From Burkholderiaceae bacterium (GTDB lineage Bacteria > Pseudomonadota > Gammaproteobacteria > Burkholderiales > Burkholderiaceae_C): a stretch of DNA of 64,000 nt. Of this stretch, positions 1-13,305 are shown in pieces (position 1 is the stretch's first letter; every line of letters starts with the position of its first letter). Under the pieces are notes generated by a model. The model saw nothing but the letters and a program-made list of their open reading frames with translations. It ran no database searches and was not told the DNA's origin. Where the stretch lies: contig CP126124.1 in the NCBI GenBank assembly GCA_030123545.1, forward strand, positions 558,001 to 622,000. Direction: 5' to 3'. A program made the translations under genes and the position numbers.

Positions 1-337
1 CGGTTGCATACAGGCCCGCCATCGAGCGGCGAGCGTTCGGTGCATCGAAGGGAGGGATGATCGCCGGCGCTTCGTCCAGCGTTCGGCCAGGGGAGCAATG
101 CGCGCGGATTGTGTCGGGCGACACCGTGCGCGCTGTGTCAGGATGTTCTGACACGCTGCTGCCGGATCGACTCGTCGTGGCGCTACCGTACGCGGACCGA
201 CGCTGCCATGGGCACGCCACAGCGGCGGCCGACAGCGTCAACCGTGGTTACATTTCAGCCGGCACCGGCACAATTCGTTCAGAGTCGAAACATTCGGCCG
301 GGGCCGGGTTTGCCCGGGGTCGGGCGACGATCGCCGC
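1..337. other. Left-end intergenic region, no gene recognised
   Basis: No open frame here resembles a known protein, and the small frames have the base composition of shadow frames. The region lies beyond the 3' end of leftward uvrA, so it may contain the upstream region of a gene to the left of the window. Its only clear structure is the 20-bp dyad at 135-154, listed separately. Confidence 0.5.
135..154. promoter_or_regulatory. 20-bp dyad, candidate operator
   Basis: Two perfect 7-base arms, GTGTCAG and CTGACAC, are separated by six bases. The size and symmetry suit a dimeric repressor or activator site. No gene it could control lies inside the window on its left side, and no regulator can be named. 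Confidence 0.35.
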
Positions 338-3382
<3,045 letters not shown>

Positions 3383-3495
3383 GGCGGCAAGGCGCCCTGG
3401 ACCAGGGCAACCTGCCATTATCCGAAAACGCGCCGGTCAGGGCTGCGCAGCGGATACGTTGCCGACCGGGCCGGCCTGCGCTTCAGCGGATGTGT

Positions 3496-4728
3496 TCAGC
3501 GGCCCCGCTTCGGCGGCGGCTCAATGAACCAGGCGACGGCCAGCCAGACCAGCGACAGTGCGGCGCAGGCGAGGAACACCCCCTCGCTCGACCAGGCCTT
3601 CGCGATCCAGCCGCCGACGGCGCCGCCGGCGAACAGTCCGAGCGACTGCGCGGTGTTGTAGACGCCGAGCGCCAGGCCCTTGCGCGCCGGCGGCGCGGTG
3701 CGCGAGACCAGCGACGGGATCAGCGCCTCCATCAGGTTGAACGAGACGAAGAACAGGAACAGCGCCCCGATCAGCGGCACCGGTCGCGTGTAGTCGAACG
3801 CGAAGCCGAGCATGGTGAGCATCATCAGCGCGACCGCGGCGATGAACACCTTGCGCATGTGGCCGCGGCTCTCGGCCCAGATGATGCCCGGCACTGCCAG
3901 CAGGAACGAGCCCAGCGTGACCGGCAGGTACACCATCCAGTGGTCCTGCACCGCGATGCCAGCGTCGCGCACCAGCGCGATCGGCACCACGACGAACATC
4001 GCGACCTGCGTGAAGTTGACGACGAAGATGCTGAAGTGCAGCCGCAGCAGCGCCGGCGAGAAGATCGAGTCGTCCTTCCCGCGCGCGCGCGGGCCCAGTT
4101 CCTCGGCGCGGTGGGTCATCGGCGCATCGGGCACGATCCATTTGACCACCGCGATCGCGACCAGCGCGAGCACGCCGGTCAGCACGAACATGCCGGGCAC
4201 GCCGATCACGTGGTACAGCAGCGGCGCGGCGATCAGCGACGCGAGAAAGCTCATGCCGATCGTCATGCCGACGATCGCCATCGCCTTCGTGCGGTGCTCG
4301 TCGCGCGTCGAGTCGGCGATCATCGCCGAGATCGCGGCCGAGATCGCGCCGGCGCCCTGCACCGCGCGCCCGATGATGATGCCGGTGAGCGTGCGCGAGC
4401 CGCCGGCCATGAACGAACCGATCGCGAAGATCAGCAGGCCGAGCATCATCACCGGCTTGCGCCCGAACCGGTCGCTCGCGATGCCGAACGGAATCTGCAG
4501 CATCGCCTGCGTCAGGCCATAGATGCCGAGCGCGAGACCGACCAGCGCATGGTTGTCGCCGCCGGGCAGCTCGCGCGTGTAGATCGCGAACACCGGCAGG
4601 ATCAGGAACAGGCCGAGCATGCGCAGGCCGTAGATCGACGCCAGCGTCATGCTCGAGCGGCGCTCCTGCGGGCTCATGCCGGCCATCGGGGACTTGGCCG
4701 GCGGCGCGGCCGATGCGGTGCTGGTCAT
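3496..4728 (-). CDS. YajR-like major facilitator transporter
   Basis: A 410-residue inner-membrane MFS protein with twelve predicted membrane segments. The loop motif DRFGRKPVM between helices 2 and 3 and the string [19 protein letters not shown] closely resemble E. coli YajR. It ends at EPPPKRGR and so lacks the cytoplasmic C-terminal YAM domain of YajR. The substrate is unknown; drug/proton antiport is only a family guess. The start at 4728 ([10 protein letters not shown]) is chosen because the N-terminal extension of the open frame is not MFS-like. It is divergent from ssb and upstream of uvrA, a uvrA/MFS/ssb arrangement I know from other betaproteobacteria. Confidence 0.9.
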   Translation of the reverse strand: MTSTASAAPPAKSPMAGMSPQERRSSMTLASIYGLRMLGLFLILPVFAIYTRELPGGDNHALVGLALGIYGLTQAMLQIPFGIASDRFGRKPVMMLGLLIFAIGSFMAGGSRTLTGIIIGRAVQGAGAISAAISAMIADSTRDEHRTKAMAIVGMTIGMSFLASLIAAPLLYHVIGVPGMFVLTGVLALVAIAVVKWIVPDAPMTHRAEELGPRARGKDDSIFSPALLRLHFSIFVVNFTQVAMFVVVPIALVRDAGIAVQDHWMVYLPVTLGSFLLAVPGIIWAESRGHMRKVFIAAVALMMLTMLGFAFDYTRPVPLIGALFLFFVSFNLMEALIPSLVSRTAPPARKGLALGVYNTAQSLGLFAGGAVGGWIAKAWSSEGVFLACAALSLVWLAVAWFIEPPPKRGR

Positions 4729-4915
4729 GGGAAGGGCTGTGCTGGGGATGCGGGCGCCGGATCGCCGTGGCCGGCGCGCCGCCGGGGTCGGGTTGCGGCA
4801 CAATCCACAATTCACGAACGCCGGGTGGCGCAGCCGGGGCGGTCGGCGCCACCGAAAGGTTCCGGTCGCGGCGGCCCGCAATCTCTGTGCCGCCCATTTT
4901 ACAAGGCAGTCCCGC

Positions 4916-5389
4916 ATGGCATCCGTCAACAAAGTCATCATCGTCGGCAACCTGGGCCGCGACCCCGAGGTGCGCAGCTTCCCGAGCGGCGACCGGGTGG
5001 CGAACGTCACGATCGCGACCACCGACAAGTGGAAGGACAAGCAGTCGGGCGAGATGCGCGAGGCCACCGAATGGCACCGCGTGGTGTTCGGCGGACGGCT
5101 GGCCGAGATCGTCGAGCAGTACCTGCGCAAGGGCTCGCAGGTCTATGTCGAGGGGAGCCTGCGCACGCGCAAGTGGACCGACAAGGACGGCATCGAGAAG
5201 TACACCACCGAAATCCGCGCCGACACCATGCAGATGCTCGGCAGCCGCCAGGGCCAGGGCGGCCCCGGCGCGGACGACGCAGGCGGCAGCCGGGCGCCGG
5301 CGCGGTCCGCGGCGCCGCCGCAGCGCAGCGCGGCGCCGGCCAAATCGGCCAGCGGCTTCGACGACATGGACGACGATATTCCGTTCTAG
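4916..5389 (+). CDS. ssb: Single-stranded DNA-binding protein
   Basis: SSB coats single-stranded DNA in replication, recombination and repair and recruits partner proteins through its acidic tail. The 157-residue product starts [14 protein letters not shown], has a typical OB fold over about residues 1-110, then a Gly/Ala/Pro-rich linker, and ends in the canonical DDDIPF tail. The start is fixed by the conserved N-terminus, although the ribosome-binding site is weak (AAGG about ten bases upstream). It is transcribed away from the YajR-like gene, and both promoters must lie in 4729-4915. Confidence 0.98.
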   Translation: MASVNKVIIVGNLGRDPEVRSFPSGDRVANVTIATTDKWKDKQSGEMREATEWHRVVFGGRLAEIVEQYLRKGSQVYVEGSLRTRKWTDKDGIEKYTTEIRADTMQMLGSRQGQGGPGADDAGGSRAPARSAAPPQRSAAPAKSASGFDDMDDDIPF

Positions 5390-5410
5390 CGTGTGAACGG
5401 GCCGGGTGCG

Positions 5411-6139
5411 TCAGGGCGACTCGGTAAACAGCGTTCCCCAGCCCCTGACCTCGCGCGGGTCGACGCCGATGGTCTGCAGCGCCTTCCAGACCACGGTCGC
5501 GACCGAGTCGTAGATCGGGATGCCCAGTTCGCGCTCCAGGCCGTCCGCCAGTTGCGCGGCGCGCAGGTTCGTGCACAGTGTGGTCAGCGCCGCGGGGCGC
5601 GCGGCCGCGACCTCGCGCAACAGGCCGGCCAGCGTTTCGGGTTCGGCTTCGGCGAATGCGAAGTTCACCGTGATGCCGAGATGGCGCTCGGCCACGCAGT
5701 CGACGCCGATCGCCGCGTAGTTCGCGACGATGCGCTGCTGCACCTCTTCGACATAGGGCGTGACCAGGCCGAGCGTGCGTGCGCCGCGCGCGGCGAGCGC
5801 GTCGTTCAGCGCCAGCACCGAGGTGGTCGCGGGAATGCCGGTGGCCTCGGTGATGCGCGCGCAGAGGTGCCGGTCGCGCTCGAAGCCGAGCCAGCTCGCC
5901 GAGGTGCCGCTCCAGCAGATCACGTCGACCCGCGCGTCGGCGAGCTGCCGCGCCGCCACCAGGATGTTGCCGTCGTCGAACTGGCGCAGCGACGCATCGC
6001 GCAGCGAGATTTCGGTGACCGTGAAGCGCGCGAAATGCGCCGACACGCCGCGCAGGCCGCTGACCATCGCGCTCGTCAGCGGCTCGAGCGCGGTGTTGGA
6101 CGAGGGGGTCAGCACCCCGATCCGTTTGCGTCGCGTCAT
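5411..6139 (-). CDS. Asp/Glu racemase or maleate isomerase family enzyme
   Basis: This 242-residue cytoplasmic enzyme belongs to the aspartate/glutamate racemase superfamily, on the maleate cis-trans isomerase/arylmalonate decarboxylase branch. It begins with the anion-binding motif GVLTPSSNT and has two cysteines in the expected places, ICWSGTSASW near residue 77 and TTLCTNLRAA near residue 190. A two-cysteine arrangement fits maleate isomerase or a racemase rather than the one-cysteine decarboxylase. The substrate cannot be assigned from sequence. It stands alone, convergent with ssb (21-base gap), and a family C repeat lies upstream. Confidence 0.85.
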   Translation of the reverse strand: MTRRKRIGVLTPSSNTALEPLTSAMVSGLRGVSAHFARFTVTEISLRDASLRQFDDGNILVAARQLADARVDVICWSGTSASWLGFERDRHLCARITEATGIPATTSVLALNDALAARGARTLGLVTPYVEEVQQRIVANYAAIGVDCVAERHLGITVNFAFAEAEPETLAGLLREVAAARPAALTTLCTNLRAAQLADGLERELGIPIYDSVATVVWKALQTIGVDPREVRGWGTLFTESP

Positions 6140-6226
6140 GGTCGGTCGAAGGTTCGGGTGTTGGGGTCCCGCAGGGAGGAAGCGTAGCGCAGCGCCCGGC
6201 GCGCGCAGCCGAAGCGCGGTCGTGTT

Positions 6227-6291
6227 GCTATTAAATAGATAGCTATCTGTGCATACGGGACGAGGGCTGGAGCCCGATTTCTCTCAAAATT
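6227..6291 (+). repeat. Family C repeat, intergenic copy 1
   Basis: An approximately 65-bp element that serves here as the reference copy. It runs GCTATTAAATAGATAGC, then 20 bases, then GGGCTGGAGCCCGATTT, and ends at CTCAAAATT. It finishes exactly at the stop codon of leftward mnmA. Eleven other copies or partial copies in the window align to it with the same 20-base spacing. Confidence 0.8.
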
Positions 6292-7487
6292 CAGCGGCTT
6301 TCGCCGATCACGCCGCCGCCCAGGCAGACTTCGCCGTCGTACAGCACCGCCGACTGGCCTGGCGTGACCGCCCATTGCGGTTCGGCAAAACGCAGGCCGA
6401 ACGCGCCGGCGGCGTCGCTCATCGTCTCCAGCGTGCAGGCCGCGTCCGCCTGGCGGTAGCGCGTCTTGGCGGCGTATGCGCCCGGCGCCGGCGCGTGGCC
6501 GCTGATCCAGCTCGCATCGCCGGCTGCAAGCTGATGCGACTTGAGCCACGGGTGGTTGCGGCCCTGCACCACCCACAGCGTGTTCTGCGCCATGTCCTTG
6601 CGCGCGACGTACCAGGGCGCATGGTCGCCGCCGGCCGGCGCGGCGCCTTTCCCCGGCCGGTCCTTCACGCCGCCTAGCCCCAAGCCCTGGCGCTGGCCGA
6701 GCGTGTAGAACGACAGCCCCAGGTGCTGGCCCAGCAAGCGGCCTTGCTCGTTCTTGATCGGCCCCGGCGCGGCGGCGATGTAGCGGTTCAGGAATTCGCG
6801 GAACGGCCGCTCGCCGATGAAGCAGATGCCGGTGGAGTCCTTCTTCGCCGCGTTCGGCAGCCCGATCTCGGCGGCGATGCGGCGCACCTCGGTCTTGTGC
6901 AGTTCGCCGAGCGGAAACAGCGTACGCGCCAGCTGCGCCTGGTTCAGCCGGTGCAGGAAGTAGCTCTGGTCCTTCGCCGGATCCAGGCCCTTGAGCAGTT
7001 CGTAGCGGACCCGGGCGCCATCGCGCGCGGTCGCGCGCGATGTTCCATCTTGGCCGGCGGGCTCGCCCGTGTCCGCTGCGACGCAGCGGACACGGGCGTA
7101 ATGCCCGGTGCCGATATGCTCGGCGCCCAGGCGCAGCGCATGGTCCAGGAAGGCCTTGAACTTGATCTCGGCGTTGCACAGCACGTCCGGGTTCGGCGTG
7201 CGCCCGGCGCGGTATTCGCGCAGGAACTCGGCGAACACCCGGTCCTTGTATTCGCCCGCGAAGTTCACGTGCTCGAGTTCGATGCCGATCACGTCGGCGA
7301 CCGCGGCCGCGTCGACGAAGTCGATGTTTGATGAGCAGTATTCGCTGTCGTCGTCGTCTTCCCAGTTCTTCATGAACAGGCCGACCACGTCGAAGCCCTG
7401 ACGCTTGAGCAGCCAGGCGGCGACGGCGGAATCGACGCCGCCGCTCAGGCCCACCACCACGCGCTGTCCGCCGCCACCCACTGTCAA
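6291..7487 (-). CDS. mnmA: tRNA-specific 2-thiouridylase MnmA
   Basis: MnmA thiolates U34 of tRNA-Lys, -Glu and -Gln using a persulfide relayed from IscS and the Tus system. The 398-residue protein has the PP-loop GLSGGVDSA near the N-terminus, the first catalytic cysteine in NPDVLCN and the second in [12 protein letters not shown]. There is no ATG. A TTG at 7487 sits five bases after AAGGA and is preferred over the GTG at 7481, which would be eleven bases away. An extra loop of about 25 residues between GHYARVR and YELLKGLDP is not typical and contains a perfect 35-base inverted repeat (7064-7098). In E. coli nudJ lies directly upstream of mnmA; here two other genes separate them. Confidence 0.95.
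   Translation of the reverse strand: MTVGGGGQRVVVGLSGGVDSAVAAWLLKRQGFDVVGLFMKNWEDDDDSEYCSSNIDFVDAAAVADVIGIELEHVNFAGEYKDRVFAEFLREYRAGRTPNPDVLCNAEIKFKAFLDHALRLGAEHIGTGHYARVRCVAADTGEPAGQDGTSRATARDGARVRYELLKGLDPAKDQSYFLHRLNQAQLARTLFPLGELHKTEVRRIAAEIGLPNAAKKDSTGICFIGERPFREFLNRYIAAAPGPIKNEQGRLLGQHLGLSFYTLGQRQGLGLGGVKDRPGKGAAPAGGDHAPWYVARKDMAQNTLWVVQGRNHPWLKSHQLAAGDASWISGHAPAPGAYAAKTRYRQADAACTLETMSDAAGAFGLRFAEPQWAVTPGQSAVLYDGEVCLGGGVIGESR
7064..7098. repeat. Perfect 17-bp-arm inverted repeat inside mnmA
   Basis: The arms 7064-7080 and 7082-7098 are exact reverse complements around a single central base (7081). The structure lies in frame within mnmA and encodes part of a loop that looks inserted relative to the family. 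It could form a strong hairpin or cruciform. Confidence 0.9.
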
Positions 7488-7552
7488 ACGATTCCTTGCG
7501 AGCGGCACCGGGTCTCGGGCGCGGCGCCTCGCGCGCCGCCTCGGCGCGGGAA

Positions 7553-8920
7553 TCAGGGCGTGTAACCGAACGCCGGGCCGATGGTCGAAAACCCCGGTGC
7601 CGACTGGTTCTCGATCAGGGTCGCAATGGTACGCCCGAAGAAGAAGCTCGCGCCCAGGTCCAGGCTGTTGCCTCCGACGCTGCCGCCGTCCGCCGCCAGC
7701 CCCGGAATCACGTAGCCGCCCGGGTTGGCGGCGACCGCGCGCTCGGCGTTGACCACCAGCACATTCGCATTCGCCGAGGTGCCGGCGGCTCCGCTGTTGC
7801 TTGCGACCAGCGTGATGGTCGTCGGCGGACAGAGGTAGCCGCTGCCGGCCAGCGTGCCGGTGCAATCGGGCAGGCTCAGGTTGCCGCTGGTCGGCATGAA
7901 ATTCGCCGACGAGCCGCTGTCGATGAAACTGTCGGACAGCGTGTTGCCGTTGAACACCGAACTGAAATAGCCTCGCGCGTCGGTGGCGAGCTGTGCGCTT
8001 CCCGCCACCAGCCCGTTGTTCGCGCGCGTGCCTATGCCCAGCACCAGCAGTCCGGTCGCCTGTTTCGCGGCCCCGCCGGGCAGGCGGATCATCGTGCCGT
8101 TGTTGTCGACCGCCATTGCCGCGACCGGATTCGGCACCTGCTGCGCGGTCGGCATCGTGATCGGGGTGCAGGCGCCGGAGCCGGTGCCAGCGCATTGGTA
8201 GTAGACATTCGAAGCCGGCTGCTGCGCGCAGAAGCTGCCGCAGTCCTGCGCGAACAGCCCGACGCCGAGGATGCCGTTCGCGCCGAGTGCGCTCACGCTC
8301 TGTTGCAGCGAGCCCTGGTTGCTGCAACTGCTTGGGATGCTGGCCAGGCGTGCGTCGGGGTCGCCGATCACCTGGATCGCGATGCCCAGCGCGGCCGAGC
8401 CGCCGAAGTTCGTGCCGCCCCAGTGCAGGTCGGCCGAACGCACGCCGCCCCAGGCGACGCCCGAGACGAACGGCAGGCATTCCCCGACCACCGCGCCGGC
8501 GCTGGCCGACGCCTGCGGCAGCGACCCGATCAGCGCCGGGTTGGCCGCATTGAGCGCCGAGGCCAGCAGCCGCAGGCCGACCGAGCCGGTGTCGACCAGC
8601 ACATGATCGATGTTCGCGCAGAGGTTGCTGCCCGGGGTACAGACCCGCACCGTTGCGTAAACGGCGTTCGGAATCGGCGCCGACAGGCCGGGCGGACCGC
8701 CGTCCACATAGATCGGCACCGCATTCGGATCGCCGGCGACCGCGGCCGGGCCGGCCGGTGGCGGCGCAGCGCCGCCGGAGCTGGTGCCGCCGCCGTCACC
8801 GCAGGCGGCGAGCGCGCAGGCCAGCAGCGCGCCGGCGATCCAGCGCACGCAGCGTCCGGCGCGGGCAGCGCCGGAGTGGTTCGCGGAGCGCTCTGCGGTA
8901 CGTGGCAAGCGGCTGGTCAT
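7553..8920 (-). CDS. DUF3443 family lipoprotein
   Basis: A 455-residue predicted exported lipoprotein of the DUF3443 family, known mainly from Burkholderiales and without a defined function. The N-terminus has an arginine-rich region, a hydrophobic stretch and the lipobox LAAC, followed by a Gly/Ser/Pro linker. The body has the DTGS string ([14 protein letters not shown]) and a second DSGSSANFM motif. These look like the paired aspartate motifs of aspartic proteases, though I do not claim activity. The start at 8920 overlaps the stop of the DUF2844 gene by ATGA, which implies translational coupling. This two-gene pair recurs in Burkholderia-type genomes. Confidence 0.85.
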   Translation of the reverse strand: MTSRLPRTAERSANHSGAARAGRCVRWIAGALLACALAACGDGGGTSSGGAAPPPAGPAAVAGDPNAVPIYVDGGPPGLSAPIPNAVYATVRVCTPGSNLCANIDHVLVDTGSVGLRLLASALNAANPALIGSLPQASASAGAVVGECLPFVSGVAWGGVRSADLHWGGTNFGGSAALGIAIQVIGDPDARLASIPSSCSNQGSLQQSVSALGANGILGVGLFAQDCGSFCAQQPASNVYYQCAGTGSGACTPITMPTAQQVPNPVAAMAVDNNGTMIRLPGGAAKQATGLLVLGIGTRANNGLVAGSAQLATDARGYFSSVFNGNTLSDSFIDSGSSANFMPTSGNLSLPDCTGTLAGSGYLCPPTTITLVASNSGAAGTSANANVLVVNAERAVAANPGGYVIPGLAADGGSVGGNSLDLGASFFFGRTIATLIENQSAPGFSTIGPAFGYTP

Positions 8921-9402
8921 TGCGCGAGCTGCCCGAGGTCGAACCCGGGCGGCAGGCCCGAGCGCAGGTAGGAATAGCCGTGAAAGCCGCGCAGGTGCCC
9001 GCTCGACACCAGCACCCAGTCGCCGCTGTGCGCGCGCAACTGGTGCAGCGAGCGCGGGCCGGCCGGTTGCTGCTGCGCGGCGTCGAGGTCGGCCTTGTAG
9101 CTCCCGAGCAGCACCGCCAGATCCGGCATCACCGGCGCGGACCAGGCGACCGCGAACACCCGGCCGTTCGCATCGGCGAACTCGACCGCGCTGCCGCCGC
9201 CCGCCAGCGTGATCTGGTGGCGTGAGAAGCTCGCGCCGGCGGCGCTGCGCAACGCCAGCGGCGCAGCCAGCGTGCGCGCCTGCAGCAGCGCGGCGTCGTT
9301 GTTCAGTTCGGCGACGGTGCCGCCGAGGCCGGCCCGCGCCGCGGCAGCACCGCACAGCAGCGCGAGCGCGATGCAGCTGCGCCACTCCCAGGCTGCGCGC
9401 AC
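8917..9402 (-). CDS. DUF2844 family secreted protein
   Basis: A 161-residue DUF2844 protein with a signal peptide (RSCIALALLCGAAAARA) and a mature start at GLGGTVAEL. The string VFAVAWSAPVMPDLAVLLGSY is the family core, and HLRGFHGYSYL lies near the C-terminus. The function is unknown; the protein is expected in the periplasm or outer envelope. No ATG suits the signal peptide. The GTG at 9402 gives a normal n-region and is chosen, but it lies inside repeat family A, so the original start may have been replaced. The frame also stays open to 9594. It is followed by the DUF3443 gene with a 4-base overlap. Confidence 0.75.
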   Translation of the reverse strand: MRAAWEWRSCIALALLCGAAAARAGLGGTVAELNNDAALLQARTLAAPLALRSAAGASFSRHQITLAGGGSAVEFADANGRVFAVAWSAPVMPDLAVLLGSYKADLDAAQQQPAGPRSLHQLRAHSGDWVLVSSGHLRGFHGYSYLRSGLPPGFDLGQLAQ

Positions 9403-9600
9403 TGCGTGTCGCTTCGCCCGGTGCTCGCCGCCAGAGGCGGCGGCCCTTCGGTCTGTCCAGACCTGCGCAGGCAGGTCTGGAGCCGCAGACCTCAGCCCCC
9501 TCACCGGGGGCACCGCCAGCGGCCGGGCCCAGCCCGATCCGCGGCGGTCGCTCCCATGGCCTGCTCCGCGGCCTTCTGCTTCTTTGCGTGTCATACGCCA
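9388..9600 (+). repeat. Family A repeat, copy 1
   Basis: This begins CCCAGGCTGCGCGCACTGCG and continues through a CCCCCTCACCGGGGG hairpin to a CTGCTCCGCGGCC segment, as in the copies near 16, 21.6 and 44.7 kb. This copy carries an extra 11-bp-arm hairpin at 9456-9481 (TCCAGACCTGC and its complement). It fills most of the 310-base gap between the DUF2844 and nudJ genes; no gene is seen in that gap. Its left end contains the likely GTG start of the DUF2844 gene. Confidence 0.7.
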
Positions 9601-9712
9601 CGGGTGGTGCGACGCACCGTGGAGAACTGAATTGGAAGGGACATCGAGGGCTCCGACGAGCTGATTCCGGTCCGCGGATTATTGGCCAACATTCGGCGAT
9701 CCGGCCGCAAGG

Positions 9713-10210
9713 TCAAACCCACAGGCTCGGGTCGCAGTGGATCAGATCCAGCGGGTGGCGCCGGCCGGCGAGGTAGTCCGAAACGCAGCGCAGCACCAGC
9801 GGGCTGCGGTGCCGCGCACGGCTGGCGCGCAGTTCGCCCACATCCATCCACAGCGTGCGCACGATGCCGCGGTCCAGCGGCCTGTGCGGATCGGCTGCGC
9901 CGAGTTCGCCGCAGAACGCGAAGCGCAGGTAGGTCAGGCCCGGGTCCGCAGCGCCGGCCGGTCCGCGCGCGTCCGCGCCGCCGGGCCGCGCCAGGTACAC
10001 GCCGACCAGCGCGGTCGGCTCGAACGCATGGCCGGTCTCCTCGAGCGCTTCACGCACGCAGGCCTGGGCCGGCGACTCGCCGGGTTCGAGGTGCCCAGCC
10101 GGGTTGTTCAGCCGCAGGCCGTCCTGCGTCTGCTCCTCGACCAGCAGGAATCGGCCGCCCTGCTCGATCACCGCCGCCACCGTGACCCGGGGTGTCCATC
10201 GTCGTTCCAT
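9713..10210 (-). CDS. nudJ: NudJ-like Nudix hydrolase
   Basis: A 165-residue Nudix pyrophosphohydrolase. The Nudix box is complete: GHLEPGESPAQACVREALEE followed by TG, matching Gx5Ex7REUxEExGU. The N-terminal RVTVAAVIEQGGRFLLVEE and the pairing with mnmA on the same strand match E. coli NudJ, which hydrolyses nucleoside di- and triphosphates and hydroxymethylpyrimidine pyrophosphate. Substrate is inferred from that relationship. The ATG at 10210 is the only good start. It is divergent from pntAA. Confidence 0.88.
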   Translation of the reverse strand: MERRWTPRVTVAAVIEQGGRFLLVEEQTQDGLRLNNPAGHLEPGESPAQACVREALEETGHAFEPTALVGVYLARPGGADARGPAGAADPGLTYLRFAFCGELGAADPHRPLDRGIVRTLWMDVGELRASRARHRSPLVLRCVSDYLAGRRHPLDLIHCDPSLWV

Positions 10211-10373
10211 GCCGGATTATTGCAAGGCGGCGCCGGCTGCGAGGGCGCGGCGGCCGGCCGAACGCCGCGCGAACTAGGGTAAGCTTGGGGGCCATTCCCG
10301 TTCGCGCTCGCGTTTCAGCGCGGACAAAGGCGTTGAGCGCCGGTTCCCGTCGAATTACAAGAGGAGACGCCCC

Positions 10374-11501
10374 ATGCAGATTGGTGTGCCTGCCGAAACC
10401 ATGGCCGGCGAAACCCGCGTCGCGGTCACGCCCGAGACCGCGAAGAAGCTCGTGGCCCAGGGCCATGCGGTCCGTGTCCAGTCGGGTGCCGGGGTCGCCG
10501 CCAGCGCGGTCGACGAAGCCTATGCGGCGGCCGGCGCGCAGATCGTCGATGCGACCACCGCATTCGACTGCGAGTTGGTGCTCAAGGTCCGCAGCCCCTG
10601 GGGCAATGAACTGACGGCGATGCGCCCCGGCGCCACCGTGGTCGGCATGCTCAATCCGTTCGATGCCGAAGGCCTGCAGGCGCTGGCGGCCGCGCAACTG
10701 ACCGGCTTCGCGCTCGAGGCGGCGCCGCGCACCACCCGCGCGCAGAGCATGGACGTGCTGTCGAGCCAGGCGAACGTGGCCGGCTACAAGGCGGTGATCA
10801 TGGCGGCCGACGGCTACCAGCGCCTGCTGCCGATGCTGATGACGGCGGCGGGCACGATCAAGGCGGCGCGCGTCGTGATCCTCGGCGTCGGCGTGGCCGG
10901 GCTGCAGGCGATCGCGACCGCGAAGCGCCTGGGCGCGGTGATCGAAGCGTCCGACGTGCGCCCGAGCGTGAAGGAGCAGGTCGAGTCGCTCGGCGCGAAG
11001 TTCATCGACGTGCCGTACGAAACCCAGGAAGAGAAGGATGCAGCCGAGGGCGTCGGCGGCTACGCGCGGCCGATGCCGCCGAGCTGGCTCGCACGCCAGC
11101 AGGCCGAGGTCGCGAAAAGGGTCGCGCAGGCCGACATCGTGATCAGCACCGCGCTGATCCCGGGCCGGCCGGCGCCGGTGCTGATCACCGAGGAGATGGT
11201 GCGGGCGATGAAGCCGGGCTCGGTGATCGTCGACATCGCCGCGGGCAAGGGCCCGGACGGCGGCGGCAACTGCCCGCTGACCGAGGCCGACCGCACCGTG
11301 GTCAAGCACGGCGTGACGCTGGTCGGCGAGACCAACCTGCCGGCGCTGGTCGCCGCCGATGCATCGGCGCTGTATGCGCGCAACGTGCTCGACTTCCTGA
11401 AGCTGATCGTCACGAAGGAGGGCGGGCTGAAGATCGACCTGGAAGACGACATCGTCGCCGCCTGCCTGATGACCCAGAACGGCGAAGTACGCCGCAAGTA
11501 G
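10374..11501 (+). CDS. pntAA: NAD(P) transhydrogenase, alpha-1 subunit
   Basis: This is the NAD(H)-binding domain I of proton-translocating transhydrogenase, which uses proton-motive force to make NADPH from NADH. The 375-residue protein starts [20 protein letters not shown], contains the Rossmann motif [15 protein letters not shown] and the string RPGQ-like region before [12 protein letters not shown]. It has no membrane segment, as expected for the split alpha subunit of alphaproteobacterial and betaproteobacterial type. The ribosome-binding site AAGAGGAG lies eight bases upstream. It is first in a three-gene operon with pntAB (53-base gap) and pntB. Confidence 0.96.
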   Translation: MQIGVPAETMAGETRVAVTPETAKKLVAQGHAVRVQSGAGVAASAVDEAYAAAGAQIVDATTAFDCELVLKVRSPWGNELTAMRPGATVVGMLNPFDAEGLQALAAAQLTGFALEAAPRTTRAQSMDVLSSQANVAGYKAVIMAADGYQRLLPMLMTAAGTIKAARVVILGVGVAGLQAIATAKRLGAVIEASDVRPSVKEQVESLGAKFIDVPYETQEEKDAAEGVGGYARPMPPSWLARQQAEVAKRVAQADIVISTALIPGRPAPVLITEEMVRAMKPGSVIVDIAAGKGPDGGGNCPLTEADRTVVKHGVTLVGETNLPALVAADASALYARNVLDFLKLIVTKEGGLKIDLEDDIVAACLMTQNGEVRRK

Positions 11502-11554
11502 TCGAGCGGCCTCGACTTGCCGCGCGACACGCAACAACCCACCGGAGCGACCGC

Positions 11555-11884
11555 ATGGATGCCGTATCCCCCGTCGTCATCAACCTGATCATCTTCGTGC
11601 TCGCGATCTACGTGGGCTACCACGTGGTCTGGACCGTCACGCCCGCGCTGCACACGCCGCTGATGGCGGTGACGAACGCGATCTCGGCGATCGTCGTCGT
11701 CGGCGCGATGCTCGCCGCCGCGCTGACCGTCGGCGGTCTGGGCAAGACCATGGGCGTGCTGGCGGTCGCGCTGGCGTCGGTCAACATCTTCGGCGGCTTC
11801 CTGGTGACGCGGCGCATGCTCGAGATGTTTAAGAAGAAGGAGAAGAAGCCGGCCGCCGGCGCTCACAAGGGGGATGCCGTATGA
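11555..11884 (+). CDS. pntAB: NAD(P) transhydrogenase, alpha-2 subunit
   Basis: A 109-residue inner-membrane subunit forming part of the proton channel. It has about three transmembrane helices, including [16 protein letters not shown] and [17 protein letters not shown], and the family string [18 protein letters not shown]. It ends in a lysine-rich tail (FKKKEKKPA). Its stop overlaps the pntB start by four bases (ATGA at 11881), so the two are probably translationally coupled. Confidence 0.96.
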   Translation: MDAVSPVVINLIIFVLAIYVGYHVVWTVTPALHTPLMAVTNAISAIVVVGAMLAAALTVGGLGKTMGVLAVALASVNIFGGFLVTRRMLEMFKKKEKKPAAGAHKGDAV

Positions 11885-13305
11885 GCATGAACCTCGTCAC
11901 GCTGCTGTATCTGGTGGCGTCGGTCTGCTTCATCCAGGCGCTCAAGGGGCTGTCGCACCCGACCACGTCGATCCGCGGCAACCTGTTCGGCATGATCGGC
12001 ATGGCGATCGCCGTGCTGACCACGGCGGCGCTGATCGTCGAAAACGCGGGCAAGATCTGGGGCCTGGGCTGGGTCGTGCTCGGCATGGTGGTCGGCGGCG
12101 GCTATGGCGCGTACCGCGCCAAGACCGTCGAGATGACGCAGATGCCCGAGCTGGTCGCGTTCTTCCACAGCATGATCGGCTTGGCCGCGGTGTTCATCGC
12201 GGTCGCGGCGGTGGCCGAGCCGGCGGCGCTGGTGCACGAGGTCGGAGAGGGCGGCATGATCCCGACCGGCAACCGGCTCGAACTGTTCCTTGGCGCGGCA
12301 ATCGGCGCGATCACGTTCTCGGGCTCGGTGATCGCGTTCGGCAAGCTGGCCGGACGCTACAAGTTCCGGCTGTTCAAGGGCGCGCCGGTGGTGTTCAAGG
12401 GCCAGCACATCCTGAATCTGGTGCTGGGCCTGGCGCTGATCTTCTTCGGCGTCGGTTTCATGCTGACGCAAAGCTGGGTCGACTTCGCGCTGGTGCTGGC
12501 GCTCAGCTTCGTGCTTGGCGTGCTGATCATCATCCCGATCGGCGGCGCCGACATGCCGGTCGTGGTGTCGATGCTGAACAGCTATTCCGGCTGGGCGGCG
12601 GCGGGCATTGGGTTTTCGCTGAACAACTCGATGCTGATCATCTCGGGTTCGCTGGTCGGCTCGTCCGGCGCGATCCTGTCCTACATCATGTGCAAGGCGA
12701 TGAATCGCTCGTTCTTCAGCGTGATCCTGGGCGGCTTCGGCGCCGAGCCGGGCGCGGCTGCCACTGGCGGCAAGGAGCAGCGCCCGGTCAAGAGCGGCAG
12801 CGCCGACGACGCCGCGTTCGTGCTCGGCAACGCCGAGTCGGTGGTGATCGTGCCCGGCTACGGACTGGCGGTCGCGCGCGCGCAGCACGCGGTGAAGGAA
12901 ATGGCCGAGAAGCTGACCGAAAAGGGCGTCAGCGTGAAGTACGCGATCCACCCGGTCGCGGGGCGCATGCCGGGGCACATGAACGTGCTGCTGGCCGAGG
13001 CCGAGGTGCCATACGACCAGGTGTTCGAGATGGATGACATCAACGGCGAGTTTGGCCAGGTCGACGTCGCGATCATTCTCGGCGCGAACGACGTGGTGAA
13101 CCCGGCCGCGCTGCAAAAGGGCAGCCCGATCTACGGCATGCCGATCCTGGAGGCGTACAAGGCCAGCACCGTGATCGTCAACAAGCGCTCGATGGCGGCC
13201 GGCTACGCCGGCCTGGACAACGACCTGTTCTACATGGACAAGACCATGATGGTGTTCGGCGACGCGAAGAAGGTGGTCGAGGACATCGCGAAGGCGATTG
13301 AATAG
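11881..13305 (+). CDS. pntB: NAD(P) transhydrogenase, beta subunit
   Basis: A 474-residue inner-membrane protein. The N-terminal ~270 residues hold about nine transmembrane helices (proton channel), and the C-terminal domain binds NADP(H), with [18 protein letters not shown] and [18 protein letters not shown]. The conserved [10 protein letters not shown] string near the C-terminus also fits. The start overlaps the pntAB stop. A variable linker between the membrane and nucleotide domains ([18 protein letters not shown]) is normal for the family. It works with PntAA and PntAB to supply NADPH. Confidence 0.97.
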   Translation: MSMNLVTLLYLVASVCFIQALKGLSHPTTSIRGNLFGMIGMAIAVLTTAALIVENAGKIWGLGWVVLGMVVGGGYGAYRAKTVEMTQMPELVAFFHSMIGLAAVFIAVAAVAEPAALVHEVGEGGMIPTGNRLELFLGAAIGAITFSGSVIAFGKLAGRYKFRLFKGAPVVFKGQHILNLVLGLALIFFGVGFMLTQSWVDFALVLALSFVLGVLIIIPIGGADMPVVVSMLNSYSGWAAAGIGFSLNNSMLIISGSLVGSSGAILSYIMCKAMNRSFFSVILGGFGAEPGAAATGGKEQRPVKSGSADDAAFVLGNAESVVIVPGYGLAVARAQHAVKEMAEKLTEKGVSVKYAIHPVAGRMPGHMNVLLAEAEVPYDQVFEMDDINGEFGQVDVAIILGANDVVNPAALQKGSPIYGMPILEAYKASTVIVNKRSMAAGYAGLDNDLFYMDKTMMVFGDAKKVVEDIAKAIE

